Shown one piece after another: positions 21,834 to 28,065 of a DNA stretch of 28,065 bases. This DNA comes from an uncultured Oscillospiraceae bacterium (GTDB lineage Bacteria; Bacillota; Clostridia; Oscillospirales; Oscillospiraceae). The notes under the pieces were generated by a model, which saw only the letters and a program-made list of their open reading frames with translations, searched no databases and was not told the DNA's origin. The translations under genes were made by a program, and so were the position numbers. Positions within the stretch are counted from its first letter, which is position 1, and each line of letters opens with the position of its first letter. Location: the NCBI GenBank assembly GCA_934589225.1, contig CAKTNS010000038.1, forward strand, positions 1 to 28,065, in the 5' to 3' direction.

Positions 21834-24029
21834 TTAGTTCTGTCCTCGCTTGGAGCCGGTGACATCCCGGATGTTCAGCAGCTTCCCCCGGATGGCGTTC
21901 AGCTCCGCGGTGTTCTTCACCTCAAAGCGGACGGTGATGGTGCTGCGGCCGTTGGACAGGTCCCGGCCGGAGAGCTCCTTCACCCGGACACGGGCGGTGG
22001 TCAGGGCCTGGGCCACGTCCAGCACCAGGCCGTCTCTTGTGATGCAGTCCAGCTCCAGGGTGGTTTCAAAGGGCTGCTCCTCCTGGTTTGCCCAGCGGAC
22101 ACGCACCCAGCGGCCGGCCTGCTTGGGGTCTTCCCGGTTCTGGGCGTTGGGGCAGTCCGCCCGGTGGACGGAGACGCCGAAGCCCTTGGTGATAAAGCCC
22201 ACAATGGCATCCCCGGGGACGGGGGTGCAGCATTTGGCGAATTTGATCATGCACGAGTCAATGTCCTCCACGATGACCCCGTTGACGGCGTGGCGGTTCT
22301 GCTTCACGGTCTCGCTGTCCGGGTTCAGCCGCAGGGGAGACTGGGGGGGCTTTTCGGCAACCTGGGCGGCCTTGATGGACTTGTTGATGTCGTCCCGGAT
22401 GCGGCCCACGGCCTTTACCGCTGTGAGACCGCCGTAGCCGATGGCGGCGTAGAGATCGTCCCAGGTGTCAAAGGCCAGCTTCCGCAGCAGCTGGGGCTCC
22501 AGCTCCGGGTCTGTAATGGCAGTCAGGGGCAGGGCTGCCCGCTTCATCTCCGACTCGAAGGAGGCCTTGCCGTGGACGATGTTTTCGTCCCGCTTTTCCT
22601 TCTTGAACCACTGCTTGATCTTGGTCCGGGCCTGGTTGCTCTGGCAGATGTTCAGCCAGTCCCGGCTGGGGCCTTTGGCGCTCTTGGAGGTCAGGACCTC
22701 TACAATGTCGCCGTTTTTCAGCCTGGTATCGATGTTCGCAATGCGGCCGTTGACCTTGGCCCCCACCATGGCGTTGCCTACCCCGGAGTGGATGGCATAG
22801 GCAAAGTCAATGGGGGTGGAGCCGGAGGGCAGGGAGACGATGCGGCCCTTGGGGGTAAAGACAAAGACCTCGTCGTCAAACATGTCGATTTTCAGGGACT
22901 GTACGTATTCCTCCGCATCGGAATCCTGCTGGCTTTCCAGCAGACGGCGCACCCACTCAAAGTCCTTTTCCGAGCCGGAGCCGGTGCCCTGCTTGTATTT
23001 CCAGTGGGCGGCAATGCCGTATTCCGCGGTCTCGTGCATTTCCCAGGTGCGGATCTGCACCTCAAAGGGGATGCCCTGGGAGCCGATGACGGTGGTGTGC
23101 AGGCTCTGGTACATATTGGGCTTGGGGGTGGAGATGTAGTCCTTGAACCGGCCGGGGATCAGGTTGAAGAGGTCATGGATGTGGCCCAGCACGTTATAGC
23201 AGTCGGGAATGGAATCCACAATGACCCGGAAGGCGTAAATGTCATAGAGCTCGTCCATGGTCTTCCCCTGGGCCTGCATCTTCCGGTAGATGGAATAGAC
23301 GTGCTTGATGCGGCCGTAGGTGGTGTTGTGGATGCCCATGGCGGTGAGCCGCTGGGTGATCTTCTCCTGGATGGTCCGCATGAAGCTTTCGTCCTGCTCC
23401 TTGTGCTCCTGGAGGTAGGCGGTGATCTCGTTGTATTCCTTGGGGGCCAGGTATTTTAAAGAGGTGTCCTCCAGCTCCCATTTGATCTTCTGCATGCCGA
23501 GACGGTGTGCCAGGGGGGCGTAAATGTCCATGGTCTCCTGACATTTGGCGATTTGCTTGGCGGGGGTCTGGTACTGCATGGTGCGGATGTTGTGAAGCCG
23601 GTCGGCGATTTTGATCAGCACCACCCGAATGTCCTTGCTCATGGCCATGAACATTTTCCGCAGGTTTTCCATCTGGGCCTGCTCCCGGGAGGAGAAGTCC
23701 GCCCGGGTCAGCTTGGTAACGCCTTCCACCAGCTCGGCCACCGTGGGGCCGAAGAGCTTTTCGATTTCCTCATGGGAGGCATCGGTATCTTCAATGCAGT
23801 CGTGGAGCAGAGCCCCCAGAATGGCATCCATGTCCAGACCCATTTCCGTAACGATCTGGGCAACGGACAACGGGTGGATGATGTAGGGAGAGCCGTCCTT
23901 CCGCTTCTGGGAGGCGTGCTTTTTGCTGGCATAGTCCACGGCCTTGTCCACAAGGGCCAGGTCCGCCCCGGGCATCCGCTTCTGGATGGTCTCCATCATG
24001 GAGTCATAGTGTTCTTGAAAGGTTTCCAT
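21834..24029 (-). CDS. rel: Bifunctional (p)ppGpp synthetase/hydrolase, RelA/SpoT family
   Basis: A 731 aa stringent-response enzyme that makes and degrades (p)ppGpp. The hydrolase domain has intact H38, HP at 52-53 and the HD pair H76-D77 (LLHDCIEDT). The synthetase domain has YGRIKHVYSIYRKM and FEVQIRT. It is followed by TGS (VFTPKGRIVSLPSGSTPIDFAYAIH), a CCTPVPGD zinc-finger-type segment and a C-terminal ACT domain. Length is normal for Firmicute Rel. The ATG at 24029 is preferred; an in-frame TTG at 24038 would overlap the recJ stop (TTGA). It lies 5 nt after recJ and is co-transcribed with it. Confidence 0.95.
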   Translation of the reverse strand: METFQEHYDSMMETIQKRMPGADLALVDKAVDYASKKHASQKRKDGSPYIIHPLSVAQIVTEMGLDMDAILGALLHDCIEDTDASHEEIEKLFGPTVAELVEGVTKLTRADFSSREQAQMENLRKMFMAMSKDIRVVLIKIADRLHNIRTMQYQTPAKQIAKCQETMDIYAPLAHRLGMQKIKWELEDTSLKYLAPKEYNEITAYLQEHKEQDESFMRTIQEKITQRLTAMGIHNTTYGRIKHVYSIYRKMQAQGKTMDELYDIYAFRVIVDSIPDCYNVLGHIHDLFNLIPGRFKDYISTPKPNMYQSLHTTVIGSQGIPFEVQIRTWEMHETAEYGIAAHWKYKQGTGSGSEKDFEWVRRLLESQQDSDAEEYVQSLKIDMFDDEVFVFTPKGRIVSLPSGSTPIDFAYAIHSGVGNAMVGAKVNGRIANIDTRLKNGDIVEVLTSKSAKGPSRDWLNICQSNQARTKIKQWFKKEKRDENIVHGKASFESEMKRAALPLTAITDPELEPQLLRKLAFDTWDDLYAAIGYGGLTAVKAVGRIRDDINKSIKAAQVAEKPPQSPLRLNPDSETVKQNRHAVNGVIVEDIDSCMIKFAKCCTPVPGDAIVGFITKGFGVSVHRADCPNAQNREDPKQAGRWVRVRWANQEEQPFETTLELDCITRDGLVLDVAQALTTARVRVKELSGRDLSNGRSTITVRFEVKNTAELNAIRGKLLNIRDVTGSKRGQN

Positions 24030-24034
24030 ATATT

Positions 24035-26083
24035 TCAACTCTCTTTCCCACGCAGCAGGGCCTGCATGGTCTCGCTTTTTGTCAGATCCGTCTTCCCGGG
24101 CTTGGGGGTCAGGCTGATGGACAGGGTCATGTGGACGCGCTTGACATCCAGCAGACCCACGTCCCGGAAAATATCCAGGCAGGTCAGCAGGGTCTCCAGG
24201 CTCATTTCACGCTCGGTGCGGCGGACGATCTTCCGGCACAGGCACAAAGGGCTCTCCCGAAGGCTGCCTCCGGGCACGGCGGCCAGATACCGCCATACAT
24301 CCCCCAGAACCTGCCGGTCCGGCAAAAGCGCGGCGGCATCCCGGGGGGCGATGGTCCCGTTTCGCAGCGCCCGATACCGGCTGAGGGTCACGGGGCAGGG
24401 GGCGGTGCAGCTGGGGCGAATGTCTATTACGTTCAGCTGGACACTGCGCACCCCCCTGAATTCATTGATCTGGGGGTGGAAGGCCACGTCCACCACATCT
24501 CCCGTGGCCACCCCCGCGGATACGGGGTCGGCGGAAAAGAAAATGGCATTCAGGCTGTAGTGCCCCCGGCGCAGCCGCAGGCGCATGTGCCGCCCGCCGC
24601 CTACGCTCTGGATGCGCTCCACGGTGAGCCCCGTCATCATGAGCTGGGGCTTGGGGCAGCCGCTGCCGCAGGGCTCCAGAACGTTGAGACCTTCGATTTC
24701 CGGAATGGTCAGCATTTCCGGAGGCACGGCGCAGTCCAGGTCCAGGGTGCTTACATGGGTGCCGTCGGCAAAGTAGCTGGCGGCCATGGCGCAGACCTGG
24801 GTGCGGAAGGCATCGATTTTGTCCCGGCGGATGGTAAAGCCCGCCGCCAGCTCGTGGCCGCCGTAGCTTTCAAGCAATGGCGACAGCTCCCGCAGGGAAT
24901 TGAAGAGGTTAAAGCCGCCGTGGCTTCGGGAGCTGGCCTTGCCGTGCTCCTCGTCCAGGCAGATGAGAAAGGCGGGGCAGGCAAATTCCTCGGCAATGCG
25001 GCTGGCCACAATGCCCACCACCCCCTGGTGCCAGTGCTCGTCCGCCAGGACGATGGCCTCCGGAGGGGCGCCTTCAGGCAGCATGGCCAGAGCCTGCCGG
25101 TAAATGTCAGATTCGATCTGCTGCCGCTGGCGGTTCAGCTCACACAGCTGGGCGGCAACGGACCGGGCGTGGTCTTCATCCTGGGTCAGAAACAGGTCAA
25201 TGGCCAGATCCACCTGGCCCATGCGCCCGGCGGCGTTGATCCGGGGGGCCAGCATATAGCCGATGGTGGAGGAGGTGATCTCCCCCTGGGCGCAGCCGCA
25301 TTCCTCCATCAGGGCCGCAAGACCCGGCCGCTTGGTATGTTCCAAAGCTTCCAGGCCCCGGGAAACGAAGACCCGGTTTTCCCCCACCAGGGGGATCACA
25401 TCGGCCACGGTGCCCAGGCACACCATGTCGGCGTACTCTTCCAGCACCGCCTGGGCATCTCCCGAGAGGGCGCAGGCCAGCTTGAAGGCCACGGCTACGC
25501 CGGAGAGATTCCGGTGGGGGTAGCCGTCGCCGGGCTTGTGGGGGTCAACGATGGCCGCCGCCCGGGGCAGCTCTTCTTTGCATTCGTGGTGGTCCGTGAT
25601 CACCAGATCCATCCCCAGCTCCCGGCACAGGGTCGCTTCCTCCAGGGCGGTGATACCGCAGTCCACGGTGATGATCAGCTTCACCTGTTCCTCTCCCAGC
25701 TGCCGGATGGCGATGGGGTTCAGGCCGTAGCCCTCCTCCAGCCGCCCGGGGATGTAACTCAGGCAGTCGGCCCCCTGGCTCCGGAGGAAGTCGGTGAGAA
25801 GGCAGGTGGCGGTGATGCCGTCCACGTCATAGTCCCCGAAGACTGCAATGCGCTCTTTGTTCTGAATGGCCTGCCAGACACGTTCCGCCGCCCGGTCCAT
25901 ATCCCCCAGCAAAAAGGGGTCAGGCAGGGGGCCGTCGCAGCCCAGGCTCTCCCGGGCACCTTCCGGGTCATTCAGGCCCCGGCCTGCCAGAACCATGGCG
26001 GTCAGGGGGGAAAAACCGCCGCTTACAAGCTTGTTCACATCCTGGGCAGGAGGCTGCCCACAATTCCAAATTCCGTATTTCAA
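24035..26083 (-). CDS. recJ: Single-stranded-DNA-specific exonuclease RecJ
   Basis: A 682 aa 5'-3' ssDNA exonuclease of the DHH family, acting in repair and recombination. Motifs are GDYDVDG (D84, D86, D88), VDCG (D141) and ITDHHE (D164-H165-H166), followed by the DHHA1 part (ASRSHGGFNLFNSLRELSPLLESYGGHELAAGF), an OB-like domain and a C-terminal extension. The TTG at 26083 gives an N-terminus LKYGIWN like RecJ family starts; an ATG four codons upstream (26095) is possible, and neither has a clear SD. The frame stays open far upstream, but that part is antisense-frame noise within the YtvI-like gene. Confidence 0.93.
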   Translation of the reverse strand: MKYGIWNCGQPPAQDVNKLVSGGFSPLTAMVLAGRGLNDPEGARESLGCDGPLPDPFLLGDMDRAAERVWQAIQNKERIAVFGDYDVDGITATCLLTDFLRSQGADCLSYIPGRLEEGYGLNPIAIRQLGEEQVKLIITVDCGITALEEATLCRELGMDLVITDHHECKEELPRAAAIVDPHKPGDGYPHRNLSGVAVAFKLACALSGDAQAVLEEYADMVCLGTVADVIPLVGENRVFVSRGLEALEHTKRPGLAALMEECGCAQGEITSSTIGYMLAPRINAAGRMGQVDLAIDLFLTQDEDHARSVAAQLCELNRQRQQIESDIYRQALAMLPEGAPPEAIVLADEHWHQGVVGIVASRIAEEFACPAFLICLDEEHGKASSRSHGGFNLFNSLRELSPLLESYGGHELAAGFTIRRDKIDAFRTQVCAMAASYFADGTHVSTLDLDCAVPPEMLTIPEIEGLNVLEPCGSGCPKPQLMMTGLTVERIQSVGGGRHMRLRLRRGHYSLNAIFFSADPVSAGVATGDVVDVAFHPQINEFRGVRSVQLNVIDIRPSCTAPCPVTLSRYRALRNGTIAPRDAAALLPDRQVLGDVWRYLAAVPGGSLRESPLCLCRKIVRRTEREMSLETLLTCLDIFRDVGLLDVKRVHMTLSISLTPKPGKTDLTKSETMQALLRGKES

Positions 26084-26116
26084 TACCACACACATCCATT
26101 TATAGCTTTTCTCATT

Positions 26117-26145
26117 ATTATAGCAAAAAACGGCACTGTGTACAA
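26117..26145 (-). promoter_or_regulatory. Promoter of recJ-rel
   Basis: Minus strand: TTGTAC (26140-26145), 17-nt spacer, TATAAT (26117-26122). The RNA leader before recJ would be very short (about 15-27 nt). Confidence 0.6.
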
Positions 26146-26169
26146 TAGGAAAGTGAAAGAGAAAATGCT

Positions 26170-27207
26170 TTATTTCTGCCGGCTGATTTCCAGGGCCCCG
26201 GCGGTGAGCAGGGGCAGCAGCACCATGCCGGGAAAGCCCCGAAGGCGAAAGCCGCAGTACATGGCAAAGAGGGTCACCAGGGGGTCTAGCCCCAGCTTCC
26301 GGCCCAGGATTTTGGGCTCCAAGAAGGAGCGCAGGGTGGCGGCGGTGAGGTAGAGCCCCAGCAGCCCCAGAGCCCGGCCCCCGTCTCCGGAGAGTAGACA
26401 CACCAGGCTCCAGGGCAGCAGAACGGTGCCCGTGCCCAGCACCGGCAGGGCATCCACCAGGCACACGAGCAGCGCGATCAGCGGCGCCCGGGGCACCCGC
26501 AGCAGGAAAAAGCCCGGCAGCAGCACGCAGAAGGTTACTCCTGTCAGCTTTACTTGGGCGGCGGCCCAGGAAAGCGCCCCCTGAAAAAGGCACTGCCCCC
26601 GGCCCAGCCACCGCTCCAGCAGCTCCCGGGAGTACCGCTCCTCCACCATGGCCCGGAGCCCCGGCAGCCGCATGGAGAGAAGAAAGGCAGACAGCAGCGC
26701 CGTCCCCCAGAAAACGGCCTTGTCCGGAAGCCCCGTCAGCACCGCCCCGGCGGTGCCCAGGGCATAGCCGCTGAGCTTTTGCAGCAGGGCCGTGCCGCCG
26801 GAAAAGAGCTCCGCCAGAGTGTCCTCCCAGCTTCTGTAAAGGGCCGGGGGAAAGTGATTTCCCAGGCCCAGCAGCCACCGCTGCAGCAGGGCCGCCCCTT
26901 GGGCCACGGTGGAGGTGAGCCGGGGGAGCCACACCCCCAGGGCGCTTAGCTGCCGCAGAGCCAGGGCAAAGACCAGCGCCCCAAGGCCCAGCCCCCCGGC
27001 CACCGTGGCACTGACCCCCAGGATGGAGGCAAAGGACCGGGGGAGTTTTCCTTTTTTGCACAGGAAGTCCACAGCTCCCTCGGAGGCCAGGGCCAGCCCC
27101 AGCCCCAGAAGAAAGGGCAGCAGGAAGGAAAGCATCAGCCGGGCGGCGATCCAGAGCACCATCAGCGTCCAGGAAAAGGACAAAAATCGTTTGGTAACAG
27201 GCTTCAT
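26170..27207 (-). CDS. AI-2E family/YtvI-like membrane protein
   Basis: A 345 aa polytopic protein with an N-terminal pair of TM segments, a middle amphipathic region and a cluster of C-terminal TM segments. The C-terminal pattern LEPKILGRKLGLDPLVTLFAMYCGFRLRGFPGMVLLPLL is the signature of the AI-2E/PerM family, and the short N-terminus resembles the sporulation protein YtvI. AGGAGG lies just before the ATG at 27207. Substrates of this branch are not established; a role in sporulation is a family inference. No terminator is seen before the recJ promoter, so read-through is possible. Confidence 0.82.
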   Translation of the reverse strand: MKPVTKRFLSFSWTLMVLWIAARLMLSFLLPFLLGLGLALASEGAVDFLCKKGKLPRSFASILGVSATVAGGLGLGALVFALALRQLSALGVWLPRLTSTVAQGAALLQRWLLGLGNHFPPALYRSWEDTLAELFSGGTALLQKLSGYALGTAGAVLTGLPDKAVFWGTALLSAFLLSMRLPGLRAMVEERYSRELLERWLGRGQCLFQGALSWAAAQVKLTGVTFCVLLPGFFLLRVPRAPLIALLVCLVDALPVLGTGTVLLPWSLVCLLSGDGGRALGLLGLYLTAATLRSFLEPKILGRKLGLDPLVTLFAMYCGFRLRGFPGMVLLPLLTAGALEISRQK

Positions 27208-27258
27208 CAGGCCCTCCTTTACGAAAACTTTATAAATTTATAAGAATATTCTTTTTGC

Positions 27259-27286
27259 TTGCTTTTTCGAAAAAGTATGCTACAAT
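27259..27286 (+). promoter_or_regulatory. Promoter of the ACT-domain gene
   Basis: TTGCTT (27259-27264), 16-nt spacer, TACAAT (27281-27286) with an extended -10 TG. Confidence 0.6.
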
Positions 27287-27341
27287 GTTACCGTGTATGA
27301 ACACATGTACGCCGTATGTGGCGAAACTATAGGAGGATCAT

Positions 27342-27782
27342 ATGTCCAATAAACCCCAGTATTATATCGTAGAGGCTTCTGCCCTGCCGGAGGTATTCCT
27401 GAAGGTGGCGGAAACCAAGCGGCTGCTCTCCACCGGAGAGGCCACCACGGTCAACGAGGCCACCCGCATGACCGAAATCAGCCGCAGCGCCTTTTATAAG
27501 TACCGGGACGCGGTGATGCCCTTTCAGAATATGATGACGGGCCGCATCGTGACCTATCAGCTGCTGCTCCACGACGAGCCGGGCCTGCTGTCGGAGATCC
27601 TGCTGATCTTTGCCGATGCCGGGGCCAACATCAGCACCATCAATTCCATCGTCCCCACCAACGGCACCGCCGTGGTGACCATCTCCGCCGAGACCATCGA
27701 TATGAAGATCTCTCTGGAGGAGCTGATCACCAAGCTCAATGCCCTGGAGGGTGTGGTAAAGGCCGACGTGCTGGCAGGCTGA
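27342..27782 (+). CDS. PheB/UPF0735-type ACT domain protein
   Basis: A 146 aa soluble protein. Residues about 1-65 form a helical, HTH-like segment (TVNEATRMTEISRSAFYKYRDAV), and residues 70-143 an ACT domain (ISTINSIVPTNGTAVVTISAE). This layout is that of PheB/UPF0735 proteins, which probably sense an amino acid and often sit next to aromatic or threonine-pathway genes; here no such neighbour is seen. AGGAGG precedes the ATG. Whether it binds DNA is unknown. Confidence 0.88.
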   Translation: MSNKPQYYIVEASALPEVFLKVAETKRLLSTGEATTVNEATRMTEISRSAFYKYRDAVMPFQNMMTGRIVTYQLLLHDEPGLLSEILLIFADAGANISTINSIVPTNGTAVVTISAETIDMKISLEELITKLNALEGVVKADVLAG

Positions 27783-27865
27783 GAGCCTATAGGACGGTCG
27801 GGCTTCCATTAGAAGCATGCCCTGCCCCCATAAAAAGTATTCCATAAAAAGGAAAAGAAAAACAC

Positions 27866-27894
27866 TTGACAAGGGACGCTTTCTGTGGTAGAAT
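27866..27894 (+). promoter_or_regulatory. Promoter of the infC operon
   Basis: TTGACA (27866-27871), 17-nt spacer, TAGAAT (27889-27894). Initiation near 27901 precedes a structured leader of about 140 nt. Confidence 0.82.
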
Positions 27895-27900
27895 CCCTTG

Positions 27901-28018
27901 GTAATCAAGAAGGCTGAACATCCGCCTCACCGTAAGTTTCTGCGAAACGGTTTCATACGAGCTTTTCCCCACAAGGGATTTTGTGCGTGTATGCGGATGC
28001 TTTGGCATCCGCTTTTTT
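27901..28018 (+). ncRNA. infC attenuator leader (L20-leader type)
   Basis: A terminator GCGGATGC/GCATCCGC (27993-28012, loop TTTG) is followed by six T. Upstream CATCCGC (27919-27925) can pair with GCGGATG (27993-27999) instead, closing a domain with an inner GTTTC/GAAAC hairpin (27936-27948) and a CCC/GGG hairpin. Position before infC and the two competing folds match the Firmicute L20 autoregulatory leader, which represses infC-rpmI-rplT when ribosomal protein L20 is in excess. The specific class assignment is by position and shape. Confidence 0.6.
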
Positions 28019-28043
28019 GTTATTTGTTTTGGAGGTGCTTACC

Positions 28044-28065
28044 ATCGCAAAGTTAGACCATCAGC
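28044..28065 (+). CDS. infC: Translation initiation factor IF-3, N-terminal fragment
   Basis: Only 22 nt are inside the window, reading from an ATC codon as IAKLDHQ. TTGGAGG ends 8 nt before the ATC, an ideal SD distance, while the in-frame GTG at 28035 overlaps the SD. IF-3 genes are known for rare AUU/AUC starts, used for self-regulation. The gene is cut by the window end; identity rests on the leader, the unusual start and the short N-terminus. Confidence 0.6.

Noticed and set aside
21783..23459. Plus-strand open frame of 558 codons opposite rel
   Set aside because: Antisense shadow of rel; starts inside a terminator and has no recognisable domain.
24131..26353. Plus-strand open frame of 740 codons opposite recJ
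   Set aside because: Antisense shadow of recJ, whose DHH motifs are intact.
26084..27061. N-terminal extension of the recJ frame
   Set aside because: Lies in another frame of the YtvI-like gene, is Gly/Ala/Pro-rich noise, and precedes the recJ promoter.
27783..27865. Possible terminator after the ACT-domain gene
   Set aside because: Only weak pairings (GGGCTTC with GAAGCATGCCC) and no T-run directly after, so not called.

Overview
The window looks like chromosomal DNA from a GC-rich (roughly 58-60 percent by eye) gut-type Clostridia, most plausibly Oscillospiraceae/Ruminococcaceae. This is inferred from low-GC-Firmicute promoters and Shine-Dalgarno (SD) sites, a YtvI-type protein, a PheB-type ACT protein, a CooT-type protein, a Firmicute-style infC leader, and short palindromic intergenic repeats of the kind seen in gut Clostridia. 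No phage, plasmid, insertion-sequence transposase, CRISPR array, tRNA or rRNA was seen. Twenty-seven genes are supported; the last (infC) is cut by the window end.

Layout. 1-1862: the end of a sugar ABC importer operon (two CUT1 permeases). 1890-2572: a YdcF/DUF218 protein on the minus strand, with a promoter divergent from a cell-surface cassette (2656-6290) of a GT2 glycosyltransferase, a polytopic GT39-like glycosyltransferase and a secreted Ig-like/SLH protein. 6294-12264: a five-gene minus-strand purine salvage operon (xpt, a BMP-type lipoprotein, a double-ABC ATPase, two permeases), headed by a consensus-like promoter and a guanine-class riboswitch. 12333-13654: an alanine-type aminotransferase. 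13663-15117: a DUF3786 protein divergent from a His-rich metal-binding protein and a CooT-like nickel protein. 15118-15780: gene-free and repeat-rich. 15782-19000: a small multidrug-export-type protein and a HIT protein, then a TPP riboswitch with thiT, then a PAP2/acyltransferase pair on the minus strand. 19000-19860: a second gene-free repeat block. 19870-21793: a two-component system. 21834-27207: rel, recJ and a YtvI-like permease on the minus strand. 27259-28065: an ACT-domain protein, then the infC promoter, attenuator leader and first codons.

How it works together. Much of the window is controlled by RNA. Guanine limitation should open both purine base salvage (Xpt) and nucleoside import. 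Thiamine pyrophosphate should shut ThiT. The infC leader is an attenuator, and infC probably begins at AUC. Rel links purine nucleotides to the stringent response, but no co-regulation with the riboswitch operon is shown. Several convergent gene pairs share single bidirectional hairpins.

Most unusual points: (i) a guanine aptamer whose A21-U75 pair appears replaced by G-C; (ii) a His-rich/CooT nickel pair next to DUF3786 without visible CO dehydrogenase; (iii) a composite repeat of about 300 bp present as two inverted copies flanking five genes; (iv) paired heptamer arrays sharing the same variant unit. I do not see a clearly new defence or biosynthetic system.
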